A stretch of DNA of 54,764 nt. Source: Caldilineaceae bacterium. Lineage in GTDB: Bacteria; Chloroflexota; Anaerolineae; Caldilineales; Caldilineaceae. The stretch lies in assembly GCA_011523365.1 (NCBI GenBank), contig WTGY01000090.1, forward strand, positions 1 through 54,764, given 5' to 3'. A program made the position numbers and the translations under genes. The notes beneath the pieces are model-generated. The model worked only from the letters and a program-made list of their open reading frames with translations, searched no databases and had not been told where the DNA came from. Below, one piece after another: positions 21,704 to 32,302 of this stretch (position 1 is the stretch's first letter; every line of letters starts with the position of its first letter).

Positions 21704-22774
21704 TCATGCGTGCCTCAAGCGCTTGACCGTCCGCGCAATCCTCAAACCCAGCCAGAACAGACCCGCCAGGACAAACATTGACCCGTACTCGATGAGAGGA
21801 ATCCGTACGATTTCGTTGATTCTATACCAGCCCACATTGCCGTAAACAAAGAGGGCCGAACCGACGAATCCGCCGAGAATTAGAAGACGACTCGGCAAAG
21901 ATAGTCCCAATCCATACATCTGTGTAACAACCAGGATACCAGCAAATCCGAAAAGAAACATCGGCCAGAGGCCGTTGCCTTGCATGACGGCAACAAGAGT
22001 CCCGTGAACCAACACGGTAAACTCCAGTGCAAAGGTCCACCACCGGTTTGTGTGTATACGTGTATAGAAGAGGCTGCCTTGCAGTAAAAGCAGAAACATG
22101 TAGAAGAATCCGATCAGGTGACCGGACGTAGAGACCATGGGGTGAAACCAAAAGGTGTAGATGATTGCCCAGGCGAAAAAGTAACCGTGATAGGTGCGGG
22201 CAAAACGAACTACCTCCTGAGAAAAGGGAACCTTTTTCCCGAAAAACTGGCCTCGCCGGTTGTTCTCCATCAGCAGGATCCAAACGAGCATAACGATGAC
22301 TGCGCCTTGGCTGCTGGAGACGGATGTGTCCTGGGCAAGCCCGTCATACCAGAGGTGCGTTTGAATCAGGTGGAGAAAAATGAATGAGGCATTGGCAGCC
22401 AGTGCCAAGACATTGACCCTATGCAGACCGCTCGTATAGCGATGTTTACGAAGAACCTGTGCATAGTAAATGATCGCCCAGATTGCCAGCTGATGGGCAA
22501 GGTAAAACCCCCATGAAGTCGCCCGCGTCCAAAATGTTGGGGCAGGAAGTTTCCAATAGTACCAGGAGTAGCCGGTGTCCGGCAGAAGCTCAATACTTGC
22601 CAGTCGATAGTCCAGCGCCCAGATCAGAAGAGTGAATAGCCCACTGAACGCTATGCCGGCCCAGAGAACCAAGGAGGACGAAGGCCCGGAGAAACCTTTG
22701 CTTCTGGGACTACCCTCGGTGCCTTTCTCTAAGCTCTGGACTTGCCCAGGCTGCTCAGTTACAGGTTTCAGCAT
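21704..22774 (-). CDS. Polytopic membrane protein, unknown function
   Basis: 356 residues with a polar N-terminal 35 and about nine or ten hydrophobic helices (for example LVLWAGIAFSGLFTLLIWAL, the segment around YFFAWAIIYTFWFHPM, and SLPSRLLILGGFVGSALFVYG). Conserved-looking His residues lie in or near helices (LAHQLAIW, HGYFFAWAI, HPMVSTSGH), which might bind haem or metal. I recognise no family. It is 34 bp upstream of menA on the same strand and probably in the same transcript, so a link to quinones or respiration is conceivable but unsupported. Confidence 0.75.
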   Translation of the reverse strand: MLKPVTEQPGQVQSLEKGTEGSPRSKGFSGPSSSLVLWAGIAFSGLFTLLIWALDYRLASIELLPDTGYSWYYWKLPAPTFWTRATSWGFYLAHQLAIWAIIYYAQVLRKHRYTSGLHRVNVLALAANASFIFLHLIQTHLWYDGLAQDTSVSSSQGAVIVMLVWILLMENNRRGQFFGKKVPFSQEVVRFARTYHGYFFAWAIIYTFWFHPMVSTSGHLIGFFYMFLLLLQGSLFYTRIHTNRWWTFALEFTVLVHGTLVAVMQGNGLWPMFLFGFAGILVVTQMYGLGLSLPSRLLILGGFVGSALFVYGNVGWYRINEIVRIPLIEYGSMFVLAGLFWLGLRIARTVKRLRHA

Positions 22775-22864
22775 TCAGTGCCAACTCACAGTGAACTTGA
22801 ATTCAAAGCGGACTCGTCGTCCGAAGTACAGCATCGAGATGCATTTCTCCATCCAGAGGGCATC

Positions 22865-23773
22865 TTACAGCATATCGCGCAGAGCAGCAACAGGATCAGG
22901 GTAATTGAACTTGAAACCGGCTTCCTTCAGACGGAAAGGTACTGCCCTCTGCCCATCCAGCAGCACGGTTGACATCTCCCCGAACAGTGTACGCAGCGCA
23001 AATGATGGAGTCGGCAACAAGGACGGCCTCCCCATCGCCTTCCCGATGTAACGCACGAACTCTCTGTTGGTCGGCGGGTTGGGGGCAGCTAAATTGAATG
23101 GACCTGACGCTTCTTCGTTCTCCAAAAGGAAACGTATGGCAGCCACTTCGTCGTCGATATGGATCCAGGGAAAGTACTGCCTGCCACTTCCCAGGGTACC
23201 GCCGGCAAACAGTCGGAATGGCAGCGTCATTCGAGGCAGAGCACCGCCTAGTGGGCTGAGGACAACGCCTGTCCGTATGACAACGCGCCGTACACCCATC
23301 GACTCAACTGTCTCCGTCGATGATTCCCAATCGACGCACACGCGCGCCAGAAAATCTGTCCCTGGCGAGGCCTCCTCGGTCATTATCTGATCATCGCCCG
23401 GCCCGTAGTACCCAACGGCCGAAGCCTGAACTACCACCTTCGGTACTGCTTCCGCGTTTCGGATTGCCGACAAAAGTGCCTGACCGGCTTTGACTCGACT
23501 CTCTCTTATCTGTTCCTTGCGCGCCGGGGTCCAGCGCCCTTCGGCAATCCCCGCGCCTGCAAGATTGACGATTGCATCCACATCGGCAACCAGGTGGCCC
23601 CAGCCAGTCTCAGTCTCCCCGTCCCACTTCTCTATTCTCACATCTTCCGACGTGAAGGACTGCCGGCGGTCAGGAAACCTTGTCAGAATCGTAACATCAT
23701 TGTTGCTATCGATCAGGCTATTTGCAAGGGCCGATCCGATCAGACCTGTGCCTCCGGTAATCAGTACGTGCAT
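22865..23773 (-). CDS. TIGR01777-family NAD(P)-dependent epimerase
   Basis: 302-residue short-chain dehydrogenase-like protein. N-terminal nucleotide motif ITGGTGLIGS, then ILTRFPDRR, DAIVNLAGAGIAEGRW and VQASAVGYYGPG, which are characteristic of the TIGR01777 group (YfcH-like); C-terminal DUF1731-like segment LPTPSFALRTLFGEM ... LDGQRAVPFRLKEAGF. The reaction is unknown for most members; some are implicated in cell division or envelope lipid metabolism. Cytoplasmic. It lies 73 bp downstream of glgP and 90 bp upstream of the unknown membrane gene. Confidence 0.92.
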   Translation of the reverse strand: MHVLITGGTGLIGSALANSLIDSNNDVTILTRFPDRRQSFTSEDVRIEKWDGETETGWGHLVADVDAIVNLAGAGIAEGRWTPARKEQIRESRVKAGQALLSAIRNAEAVPKVVVQASAVGYYGPGDDQIMTEEASPGTDFLARVCVDWESSTETVESMGVRRVVIRTGVVLSPLGGALPRMTLPFRLFAGGTLGSGRQYFPWIHIDDEVAAIRFLLENEEASGPFNLAAPNPPTNREFVRYIGKAMGRPSLLPTPSFALRTLFGEMSTVLLDGQRAVPFRLKEAGFKFNYPDPVAALRDML

Positions 23774-23846
23774 CCGAGCCTCCTTGCCCTACATGACTTC
23801 ACTGATCGCTCATTTGTGCTTTCGCCCGCGGGTCGCAGGCTTCCAG

Positions 23847-26438
23847 CTAAGCCCAGACACTCAGTCCTAACTCAAGTGGATGAATCAGGGCTGGATGATG
23901 GGGCCGCACTCTGACGCCGAAACTGTACTTTCCTGTCTCCTCCGGAACAAAGACGCCTCGATATCGCACACTGCCATCATGCGGATCGTGCCCGGGCTCC
24001 TGATACGCGGGCATGACTGCCTGCATGCCAACCGACAGCAGCGCGATCGGCTGCTGTTGCTCAGCGCTCGGGGCGATTGCCTTCTCTCCGTCTTGGGCGG
24101 CGAACGTGACCAACTCGACGGCAATATCATGCACGGACAGCCTTCCTGGCCAGACCTTTGCCTCGATCTCAATTGGATCCCCCGTCTTCGCCTGCTGTGG
24201 AGGAACTTCCGGTACGGCCACATGGACGGTCTGCCACTCATTGCGGACGTGCTGCTTCCACTGCGAAAGCTGGCGCGCCGGCTCGCCACATTTGTCGCGG
24301 TTAGCGTGGCTGCTTTCCATCGCAGGAACGTAAAGAAAGTGCGTGTACTCAGCCAGCATGCGGCGCATGCTGAACTGCGGTCCGCAAGATTCTATCGCCT
24401 TCCGCATTCTTCCTGTCCAAACCGAAGGATAATCGTAATACTCAGGCACAATCTCTTCTTCCAGAATCGCATAAAGGCTCAGAGCATCGGCCTCGTCCTG
24501 CGTTGCTTCGTCCTTGTACTTCCGCTCCTCGCCAATCGCCCAGCCGTTCTCGCCATCGTGGCCTTCCTGCCACCAGCCGTCGAGAATACTGAAATTGGGT
24601 GCCCCGTTGATCGCCGCCTTCTGTCCACTTGTACCACTGGCCTCAAGAGGACGGCGAGGCGTATTCAGCCAGACATCGACACCGCCGACCAGGTGACGAG
24701 CGACATTAATGTCATAGTTCTCAAGAATCGCGATCTTGCCGAAGAAACCACGCTCCTGGCTTAACCGGTAGATGCGTTCGATCAGCGCCTTGCCGTATTC
24801 GTCTGCAGGGTGGGCCTTGCCGGCGAACACAATCTGTACCGGGCGATTCGGATCGTTAAGAATTCGCCTGAGCCGCTCTTTGTCATGAAATACGAGCGTT
24901 GCACGCTTATAGGTCGCGAAGCGGCGAGCGAACCCCAATGTCAGCGCCTTTGCGTCGAACACAGTGTCTATTCTTGCAAGCTTCCAGTGTCCTTCGCCAT
25001 GACGCAACTGCTGCCTCTTCAGGCGCAAGCGCAGGAAACTGACCAGCTGCTCTTTGCACGCCTGGTGGGCCGTACGGAGCTCCTCGTCGGGAACCAGTCT
25101 GATTCCCCTCCACGCCTCAGGGCTGTCAACATCGTCGAGCCAGCTTCCCCCGAAATACTGCTTGTACAGTGAACGTTTCTCCGGGGCCAGCCATGACTCT
25201 GTATGCACGCCGTTTGTAATGTGGCCGATCGGTACCTGCTCTTCTGGCGTTCCCGGCCACAAATGCCCCCACATCCGCCTGGATACCTTCCCATGTAGTG
25301 CACTTACACCGTTGTGATAGGCGCTCAGGCGAAAAGCCAGTACGGTCATGCTGAACTCTGCACCCCACTCATGCTCATGGCGGGCCAGCGCCAGGAAGCG
25401 TTCCCGATCGATGCCCATTTGACCCCAGTACTGCCAGAAGAACTTATCGACCAACTCCAGAGGAAACGAGTCATGACCTGCGGCCACCGGTGTATGCGTG
25501 GTGAAAATGTTGCCTGCCCGCACGATTTCCGCCGCTGCATCGAACTCCATTCCTCCTTGCACCAGCTCACGAATACGTTCCAGGCTGAGGAACGCACTGT
25601 GCCCTTCGTTCATGTGCCAGACCGTAGGCTGGTAGCCGAGAGCCCTCAATGTGCGTACACCTGCAATGCCCAGCACATATTCCTGACTGATTCGCATTTC
25701 GCGATCACCGCCGTAGAGCCTTGCACTGAGTTCTCTGTCCTGGTGAGCGTTTTGCTCTACATCCGTATCCATCAGATATAGTGTCACCCTACCGACCTGT
25801 ATCTTCCACACTTTGGCGTAGACGGTCCGGCCGGGAAGATCCACATGAACGACAACTGGATTGCCCTCCGCGGTCACTGCCTGAGTCGCGGGAACTTCAG
25901 TGAAGTCGATCTTCTCGTAAATCGCCTCCTGGCCGCCTTTGGAGTTGATCTGTTGGGTGAAATAACCTTGGGGATAGAGGAAGCCAACACCTACAAGAGG
26001 CAAACCCATGTCACTCGCCTCTTTGCAGTGATCGCCGCTGAGGATCCCAAGGCCTCCACTGTAGATGGGCAGCGCTTCATGCAATCCGAACTCCGCACTG
26101 AAGTAGGCGATTAGTTCGTCCTGTCTGTCGGGATAGTTGCGCTTGAACCAGGTGTCTTCGTCATCCTTCATATAGGCGTCGAACCGCTGTAGCACAGAAC
26201 GGTACATTTGCAGGTAGTCGTGATCACGGGAAGCCTGCTGCAGACGATTCAGCGACACCTTACGCAGAAACTTGACCGGATTCTCATTGACCCGCTCCCA
26301 CAACTCTTTGTCAATCAATTCGTATAGAATCTGGGCGTCCGGGGTCCAGGTCCACCAGAGATTGTACGCCAACTCCTGCAGCCGATGAATGGCCTGCGGG
26401 AGAGGAGGATGTACGGAAATATTTCCAACGATTTTCAC
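23847..26438 (-). CDS. glgP: Alpha-glucan phosphorylase (glycogen phosphorylase, GT35)
   Basis: Releases glucose 1-phosphate from glycogen or maltodextrin. The N-terminal LQELAYNLWWTWTPDAQ belongs to the DUF3417 portion of the short bacterial phosphorylase group (TIGR02094). Glucan/active-site segments include AEFGLHEALPIYSGGLGILSGDH shortened here as EFGLHEALPIYSGGLG, and HMNEGHSAF. The PLP lysine is K607 in GTSGQKAAINGA. Residues after about 740 form an extra beta-rich domain. 863 residues, normal length. It is 36 bp after pgl and follows zwf, so glucan breakdown is placed with entry into the oxidative pentose phosphate path; phosphoglucomutase is not in the window. Confidence 0.95.
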   Translation of the reverse strand: MKIVGNISVHPPLPQAIHRLQELAYNLWWTWTPDAQILYELIDKELWERVNENPVKFLRKVSLNRLQQASRDHDYLQMYRSVLQRFDAYMKDDEDTWFKRNYPDRQDELIAYFSAEFGLHEALPIYSGGLGILSGDHCKEASDMGLPLVGVGFLYPQGYFTQQINSKGGQEAIYEKIDFTEVPATQAVTAEGNPVVVHVDLPGRTVYAKVWKIQVGRVTLYLMDTDVEQNAHQDRELSARLYGGDREMRISQEYVLGIAGVRTLRALGYQPTVWHMNEGHSAFLSLERIRELVQGGMEFDAAAEIVRAGNIFTTHTPVAAGHDSFPLELVDKFFWQYWGQMGIDRERFLALARHEHEWGAEFSMTVLAFRLSAYHNGVSALHGKVSRRMWGHLWPGTPEEQVPIGHITNGVHTESWLAPEKRSLYKQYFGGSWLDDVDSPEAWRGIRLVPDEELRTAHQACKEQLVSFLRLRLKRQQLRHGEGHWKLARIDTVFDAKALTLGFARRFATYKRATLVFHDKERLRRILNDPNRPVQIVFAGKAHPADEYGKALIERIYRLSQERGFFGKIAILENYDINVARHLVGGVDVWLNTPRRPLEASGTSGQKAAINGAPNFSILDGWWQEGHDGENGWAIGEERKYKDEATQDEADALSLYAILEEEIVPEYYDYPSVWTGRMRKAIESCGPQFSMRRMLAEYTHFLYVPAMESSHANRDKCGEPARQLSQWKQHVRNEWQTVHVAVPEVPPQQAKTGDPIEIEAKVWPGRLSVHDIAVELVTFAAQDGEKAIAPSAEQQQPIALLSVGMQAVMPAYQEPGHDPHDGSVRYRGVFVPEETGKYSFGVRVRPHHPALIHPLELGLSVWA

Positions 26439-26474
26439 TGCGATGTGCTCCCATAAAGATGGCGCTCGTTCATA

Positions 26475-27311
26475 CTATCGAATACGTTGGGCAGCGTCGG
26501 CGTCGACGAGCCATCTCAACTGGCCCGTCGTTGGCTGCACGCCCTGAACGGGGAATTCATTTGGCTGGTGAGGGCCCATCAGAACTGCCTTCAAGGCGTC
26601 CGCCTTAGAGGCGCCGCTAACCAGAATGAGGACGTGTCGACCGGCATTGAGAAGCAAGTAAGTGAAGGTAAGGCGATAGGAATCGAACTTGCTAACGTAG
26701 GCTGCCGTTACAAGCCGGTCGGTTACGTTCAGAGCCATTGAGCCCGGGAAAAGGCTTGCGGTGTGGCCATCGTCTCCCATACCCAGCAGGATCAGATCGA
26801 AGAGAGGTATGCCTGACTTTTCCGCCGGAACGTTTTCGCGAATGGTCTTCTCGTAGGCGCCTGCTGCTTGTTCCGGCGGCAGTTCCCCAGGCATCCGCGC
26901 CGCAAAGCCTGGCGACTGCGGCAGCCGGTCCAGCAGTGTTTCGCGTGCCATTCGATAGTTGCTGTCGGCGTGATCAGGAGGAACACAGCGTTCGTCACTC
27001 CAGAAGACGCGGGTCCGCCTCCAGTCGATATCGGGAACTTCGGCCAGGAGTTCGTACACCGGGCCCGGCGTGGAACCACCAGCAAGAGCAAGATTAAAGG
27101 CGCCCCTCTCTTGTATGCTGAACAACGAGGCGGCAGCTATCATCCCTGCACCGGCAAGGCCGAATTCGGAGCGATTGGGTTGGACAATGACCTTACCTGC
27201 CCGAGGAAAGGCCGCGCCGAGACTGAGGCCCTGCTTTATATCCAAGTCTTCGCTTTCTCCTGTCACGATTCCTCGGGAATCTGACTGCCCCTCAAAGTTT
27301 GAACCTGTCAT
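26475..27311 (-). CDS. pgl: 6-phosphogluconolactonase
   Basis: Hydrolyses 6-phosphoglucono-1,5-lactone made by Zwf. Family motifs: [36 protein letters not shown] and [17 protein letters not shown], the last with the catalytic Asp/His region. 278 residues, about 30 longer than typical because of a polar N-terminal tail. ATG start with GGAAGG six bases upstream. It lies between zwf (upstream, 482 bp gap) and glgP (36 bp). Strong assignment from motifs and context. Confidence 0.95.
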   Translation of the reverse strand: MTGSNFEGQSDSRGIVTGESEDLDIKQGLSLGAAFPRAGKVIVQPNRSEFGLAGAGMIAAASLFSIQERGAFNLALAGGSTPGPVYELLAEVPDIDWRRTRVFWSDERCVPPDHADSNYRMARETLLDRLPQSPGFAARMPGELPPEQAAGAYEKTIRENVPAEKSGIPLFDLILLGMGDDGHTASLFPGSMALNVTDRLVTAAYVSKFDSYRLTFTYLLLNAGRHVLILVSGASKADALKAVLMGPHQPNEFPVQGVQPTTGQLRWLVDADAAQRIR

Positions 27312-27793
27312 ACCAATCCTTCCATGAAGGAAATCGTCCTTAGTTGCAATCTTACACTCCTTGGAATATGTTTACTGGTATCTGAATTCCAAAATTACTG
27401 AGTGAACGTCCTCGCAGCAAAGCATCGTACCACACTATACGGAGTTCCTGGTCGTATCGGACAGCAAATCCATTATCACCATGCGGCACCCCAACCATGA
27501 CACCGTATCTGCCAGAGTTTCTAAGGGCCGGAAACATCCTACCCATCAAATGGCATTCGGCTAATCCGGTTACAGTACTTTCTGACTATGGGGCCTTCAT
27601 GGGGTTGGGCGAGAACCAGAGCGGTGAGAGTCTACCCTTCTAGCCCAATAGAATCGGGTTGCTGTTCTTGAAGGAGGTCAACTCTTGCTCCCTATCACAG
27701 CTTAAGCCTCGGGCACCTGAGGCCTCTGCAAAAGGAAACAGATGTGAAGGTGGTGGATACGGCGCGGCTTCTGCGGTAATTCCAGAGGATCGC
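27312..27793. other. Intergenic region between zwf and pgl
   Basis: 482 bp. It contains a short stem GCCTC/GAGGC (27706-27723) shortly after the zwf stop, possibly a weak attenuator, and a minus-strand frame at 27352-27549 (65 codons, GRYGVMVGVPHGDNGFAVRY) that reads like protein but has no SD and no recognised family; it may be a remnant. No clear promoter for pgl was found by eye. Confidence 0.5.
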
Positions 27794-29425
27794 CTACTCG
27801 GTAACCCAGTGTTGCCCCTCCCTTTCCAGTAAAGCGTCGGCCTCTTCGGGACCCCAGGTTCCAGCCGGATAGTGTGGCAGGCGGAATGGTTTCCTTCCGT
27901 TTGCCTTCATTTCTTCCTGCATCTGCCATCCATCCAACACCTGTGTGATCCGCTGCCATGCCAACTCCACTTCATCCCGCCTGGTAAAGAGGGTGGAGTC
28001 GCCCAGAACAACGTCCAGGAGAAGGCGCTGATACGCGTCAGGCGGTTCACCGAAGCTGTGGCCGTAAGTGAACTCGAGATTGACAGGCGTAAGATTCACC
28101 GATGGTCCGGGCCGTTTGGCAAGTGTTTTGAGTGTAATCCCTTCATCCGGCTGTATGCGCATGGTCAGGACGTTGCGACTAAGGCTGTCGCCGTTCAATC
28201 GCAGCCCTTGAGGAGCTGCACGGAAACCCTGGTCAGCCTGACTCGCGGAGGTTTCAAATCCTTCGGCGGAGTCAAACAGAAGATGAGGCGCTCGACGGAA
28301 GGTTACAGAAATTTCGGACGCCTTTCGCGGCAGAGCCTTGCCTGTCCGCAAATAGAAGGGGACACCTTGCCAGCGCCAGTTGTCGATTTCAAGGCGCCAG
28401 GCAACATATGTCTCCGTTGTGGAATCTGATGCAACACCGTTCTCGTCGAGATATGCGGGAACCGGACGTGTGGCTGCCGTACCAGCACTATACTGGGCGC
28501 GGACTACGAATTCAGCCACTTCTTCTGGCTGGAGTGGCCGAATTGCCTGAAGCAGATTGACTTTCTGGTCGCGTACAGCTTTGGCGTCAAAGGCAATCGG
28601 CGGCTCCATCGCTGTTAGGGAGACTAACTGCAGGAGATGATTCTGCATCATGTCCCTCAAAGCACCGGACTTCTCGTAATATCCCCCGCGACCCTCAACA
28701 CCTATGCTCTCCGCCACCGTGATTTGCACATTATCAACGTAGTTGCGGTTCCAGATCGGCTCGAAAATCCCGTTTGCAAATCGAAATACTAGTACATTCT
28801 GGACAGTCTCCTTGCCCAAATAGTGATCGATGCGATAGACCTGTTCTTCCTGAAAGACCGACAGAACATGATCGTTGAGCTTGTGAGCACTCTGCAAATC
28901 GCTGCCAAAGGGCTTCTCGATTACGACACGTGTCCAATTCTGCCTGCCGGCAGGCTCAACGAGGCCGGCGGCGCCAAGACAAGTGATAATGGGTTCGTAG
29001 ACCGATGGCGGCGTAGACAGGTAGAAAAGTCGATTGCCGCCAATGTTCCATTGCTCCTCCAGCATCGAGATGCGCTCACACAGTCGTTGAAAGCCTTCGG
29101 CGTCGTCATACTCACCGGCTATGTAGAAGAGACGCGGGGCAAAAGCCTCCCAATCTGCACTCTGAAACTCGACTTCAGGATTTGCCAACATGCTGGTTCG
29201 AGCCCGCAGGCGCATTTCGTCATCACTCAAGGGTGAACGCGCATATCCAAGAATGACGAAATTGGGTGGCAAGAGCCTCTGTTGAGAAAGCCGGTAGATT
29301 GCCGGCAAGAGCTTGCGGTTCGCCAAGTCACCGGAAGCACCAAATATCACCATCAGAGCTGGCGACGTTACCTGAAACTGCTCATGGATGTCCGGGGCTT
29401 CTTCCAGAATGATTCCTTCGCTCAT
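27794..29425 (-). CDS. zwf: Glucose-6-phosphate 1-dehydrogenase
   Basis: First enzyme of the oxidative pentose phosphate path, making NAD(P)H. N-terminal coenzyme motif [16 protein letters not shown] (27-42), substrate-binding/catalytic segment [13 protein letters not shown], and [16 protein letters not shown]. 543 residues, slightly longer than the usual 490-510, the extra being at the C-terminus and an N-terminal tail of about 20. It starts 67 bp after the ABC ATPase stop, so may be read from the same transcript, followed by pgl and glgP. No gnd gene is seen. Confidence 0.96.
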   Translation of the reverse strand: MSEGIILEEAPDIHEQFQVTSPALMVIFGASGDLANRKLLPAIYRLSQQRLLPPNFVILGYARSPLSDDEMRLRARTSMLANPEVEFQSADWEAFAPRLFYIAGEYDDAEGFQRLCERISMLEEQWNIGGNRLFYLSTPPSVYEPIITCLGAAGLVEPAGRQNWTRVVIEKPFGSDLQSAHKLNDHVLSVFQEEQVYRIDHYLGKETVQNVLVFRFANGIFEPIWNRNYVDNVQITVAESIGVEGRGGYYEKSGALRDMMQNHLLQLVSLTAMEPPIAFDAKAVRDQKVNLLQAIRPLQPEEVAEFVVRAQYSAGTAATRPVPAYLDENGVASDSTTETYVAWRLEIDNWRWQGVPFYLRTGKALPRKASEISVTFRRAPHLLFDSAEGFETSASQADQGFRAAPQGLRLNGDSLSRNVLTMRIQPDEGITLKTLAKRPGPSVNLTPVNLEFTYGHSFGEPPDAYQRLLLDVVLGDSTLFTRRDEVELAWQRITQVLDGWQMQEEMKANGRKPFRLPHYPAGTWGPEEADALLEREGQHWVTE

Positions 29426-29492
29426 TGTCAGTCGCCTCTCGACTTGGTGCCTGTCGCGCTATCCTCACGGCCCGCTGAAATGCAATGCACCA

Positions 29493-30560
29493 TCAGTTCT
29501 TGCGTGGATATGCGACTACAGGAGAGCGTATTTCAACCTGCAGTGGCAAATCTGGCACGTACGCGTCCGATGGGCCCACACGCGCCGACAGAAAAGTACC
29601 CGTTGGGAGTTGCACCGTAATCAGTTGGTCGTGGCCGAAAAAGAGTGAATGCCTTACCCTGGCCGCGGGCAGACCGGGCTGCGCGGCAACGAGCTCAATA
29701 TTCTCAGGTCGAAGCAATATGTCCACGGGCCCGCGAATCTGCTTTCGCGCGACCAACACCCCCAATTCACACTCAATAGTGTCCCCTTTCCCAACTCCGG
29801 GAAGGAAATTCGCGTCCCCGATGAACTCGGCTACCGAGCGCGTGGCAGGATTTGTGTACAGTTCCTGAGGAGAGGCCACCTGCTTGACGTTACCGTTCAG
29901 CATGACCGCGACCCGATCCACGAGGCTTAGCGCTTCCTCCTGATCATGCGTGACGAAGATCGCAGTAGTATTGGCCGCATGAAGGATTTCCCCAACCTCG
30001 GCTCGCACACGTGCGCGCAATCCGGCGTCCAGATTACTGAACGGTTCGTCCAGCAAGATTAGAGCCGGGTTGGGTGCCAGTGCTCTCGCGAGGGCGACTC
30101 GCTGCTGCTGGCCTCCGCTCAATTCATGCGGCATCCGCCTCTCCAAGCCTGACAATCCTGTCAGTTCCAGGATCTCCCGAGTGCGCGCGCTCTTGTCTCC
30201 CGCCGTCATGCGGCGCAACCCAAATTCGATGTTTGTCAATACGCTGACATGGGGGAAAAGCGCGTATTCCTGAAAAACCATGCCGACGCGGCGCCTTTCC
30301 GGCTGCAAGTGGACCAGGCTGCTGGCCACCAACGCACCGTCTATTTCAATGGCGCCGGCATCTACGCGTTCAAATCCGGCAATGAGTCGCAACGTTGTCG
30401 TTTTTCCACACCCTGAGGGTCCAAGTAGTGCAATGAACTCACCTCGGTCAACCGTCAACGAAGCATCGTTTACCGCTTGTACGGAGGCGTCACCAGTGCC
30501 AAACTGTTTGGTTACGCCTTTTAGGTGAAGGCCTGGTGGCATCGCTTGGCGTCGACTCAT
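29493..30560 (-). CDS. ABC importer ATPase, FbpC/PotA-like
   Basis: 355 residues. Walker A GPSGCGKTT, Q-loop FQEYALFPH, signature LSGGQQQR, Walker B LILLDEPFSNLD, switch FVTHDQEEAL, then a TOBE-like C-terminal part (residues about 240-350). The phrase LQPERRRVGMVFQEYALFPHVSV is characteristic of FbpC-type iron(III) transporters (quoted motif core PERRRVGMVFQ), though related systems carry thiamine, phosphonate or polyamine. 38 bp after the fused permease gene. The A-loop here has the normal short turn, unlike the three other ABC ATPases in this window. Confidence 0.92.
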   Translation of the reverse strand: MSRRQAMPPGLHLKGVTKQFGTGDASVQAVNDASLTVDRGEFIALLGPSGCGKTTTLRLIAGFERVDAGAIEIDGALVASSLVHLQPERRRVGMVFQEYALFPHVSVLTNIEFGLRRMTAGDKSARTREILELTGLSGLERRMPHELSGGQQQRVALARALAPNPALILLDEPFSNLDAGLRARVRAEVGEILHAANTTAIFVTHDQEEALSLVDRVAVMLNGNVKQVASPQELYTNPATRSVAEFIGDANFLPGVGKGDTIECELGVLVARKQIRGPVDILLRPENIELVAAQPGLPAARVRHSLFFGHDQLITVQLPTGTFLSARVGPSDAYVPDLPLQVEIRSPVVAYPRKN

Positions 30561-30598
30561 GACTCGAAATTAATGTGTCCAGCGGCGACTAAACTACC

Positions 30599-32302
30599 TC
30601 AGCTGCTGACAACTTCCCTTTCCTCCTGCATGAGGACAAGAAAAATACTTAACGCTGACATTGCCAGGAGAACGAGCGCGGGAGCGGCCGCACGCGTGAA
30701 GAAGGCTTCGTCCGTAGCTGACCAAATCTGAGTAGCCAGAGTCGAGAAGCCCGTTGGGCTTAGGAGCAGAGTAGCCGGCAACTCCTTCACCGTTGTCAGA
30801 AAAACGAGAGCCATCCCTGCAAGGACCCCTGGCCGCACGATGGGCGCAGTTATTCTCCTGAATACGGCGCGGTTACCCAAACCCAAGCTGCGTCCTGCTT
30901 CTTCCAGGCGGGGATTCATCTGCAGTAGGCTTATCTGCATCGCCCCCATCGCCTGGGGCAAAAAGCGGACGACATAGGCGAACACAAGCATCCACAAAGT
31001 CTGATAGAGCCACGGCGCAAAATTCGCCCCGAAAAAGACCAGGCTGAGCGCGATGACGATGCCTGGCAAGCCGTAGCCCAGGTACACCGCCCTCGCAGCA
31101 AGAGACATAAGTCTTCCACCTATTCTGACAGCGGCAAAGGCTATGGGAAACCCCAAAAATGCCGCGACGACCGCGGCCAAAGCACCGGCGCGGAAGCTGT
31201 TAAGCGTAGCCGCCCAGACCGGCGCAAGCGGTTCGCCCGATGCGAGACCTCGTAGCAGCCAATACAAAATTACACCAGTAGGCAGAACCAAAGCAGCCAT
31301 TACAACAGCCCCGCAGAATGCGAGAGCCAGCCACTTCCTACGGGCAAGTTCGATTCGCTTGCGCGGGGCCGCAACCCCAGCACTACTACGGTAGTATCTC
31401 GGACGGCCTCGCCCTCTGCTGTTTCTTTCCAGCAGCAACAGTATAATCGTAAACACGATCAGCGCCAATGAAAGCAGTGAGGCAACGTTGCGGTCGAAGC
31501 TGCTCAGATACTGGACGTAGATTGCCCGGGTAAAGCTATTGAAGCGCAGTAGCGAGACCGCGCCGAAATCGCTGAGCGTATACAGGGCAACCAGCAGCCC
31601 GCCCGCAGTGATTGCCGGCCGCAGATTTGGAAAAGTCACTTTCAGAAATGTCTGCAAACCATTGTAGCCAAGCGACCGCGCCGCCTCTTCGACCGAAGGA
31701 TCGAACCTTTGCAGCGCGGCGCGAATGCTAAGAAAAATATATGGATAGGTAAAGAGCGTCAAGACCCACAACGCACCTGTGAATCCGTAAATTGAAGGAA
31801 GACGTTCCACTCCGAAGGGGGACAGAAGTTCCTGAAGTACGCCGCGGGGCCCAAACATGGCAATCAACGTAAATCCGCCTACATAGCTTGGGATCACCAG
31901 CGGCATCATCGCCAGCACCGTCCAGATCCTCCAGCCAGGCAGGTCGGTCCTTTCGGTCAGCCAGGCGAAGGGCAGTGCAAGCGCGAGTGACAACGCAGTT
32001 ACGCCGCAGACTAGCAGGAGACTGTTCCACATGATGGGCAGCAGGCGGGTGCGGCTCAACAGGCCTGAGACCTCAGTCCACCCAACGCCTCCAGCCCTGA
32101 CGAGCAGGTAGGCTAGCGGCAAAAGCATTGAGAGGGCGATCAGAAGAACCAGCCCTCTGAACAAGACTCCGAAATACCGGTGAACGGTCACACGCGCCAC
32201 ATCCCTCTCCTGACTGAGCGGACCAGACGAGTACGCCTTTCTCAAGACTTGAAAGGCAATGCTTCTCCTTGATGGCGCCGACGACCTACTCTCACTACTC
32301 AT
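30599..32302 (-). CDS. ABC importer permease with two fused transmembrane domains (FbpB/ThiP-like)
   Basis: 567 residues with about 12 membrane helices in two homologous halves; each half has an EAA-loop-like segment: EEAARSLGYNGLQTFLKVTFP (motif core EEAARSLG) in the first, EEAGRSLGLGNRAVFRRI in the second. This fused arrangement is typical of iron(III) and thiamine importers. Start immediately abuts the stop of the four-helix protein. No periplasmic binding protein lies in the window, so the substrate is undefined and must be supplied by a distant gene. Confidence 0.92.
   Translation of the reverse strand: MSSESRSSAPSRRSIAFQVLRKAYSSGPLSQERDVARVTVHRYFGVLFRGLVLLIALSMLLPLAYLLVRAGGVGWTEVSGLLSRTRLLPIMWNSLLLVCGVTALSLALALPFAWLTERTDLPGWRIWTVLAMMPLVIPSYVGGFTLIAMFGPRGVLQELLSPFGVERLPSIYGFTGALWVLTLFTYPYIFLSIRAALQRFDPSVEEAARSLGYNGLQTFLKVTFPNLRPAITAGGLLVALYTLSDFGAVSLLRFNSFTRAIYVQYLSSFDRNVASLLSLALIVFTIILLLLERNSRGRGRPRYYRSSAGVAAPRKRIELARRKWLALAFCGAVVMAALVLPTGVILYWLLRGLASGEPLAPVWAATLNSFRAGALAAVVAAFLGFPIAFAAVRIGGRLMSLAARAVYLGYGLPGIVIALSLVFFGANFAPWLYQTLWMLVFAYVVRFLPQAMGAMQISLLQMNPRLEEAGRSLGLGNRAVFRRITAPIVRPGVLAGMALVFLTTVKELPATLLLSPTGFSTLATQIWSATDEAFFTRAAAPALVLLAMSALSIFLVLMQEEREVVSS

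Noticed and set aside
23880..24764. 294-codon plus-strand frame
   Set aside because: Antisense to glgP, whose motifs are intact; no SD or recognised domain.
27352..27549. 65-codon minus-strand frame between zwf and pgl
   Set aside because: Protein-like in look, but no SD and no family; kept only as a note under the intergenic entry.
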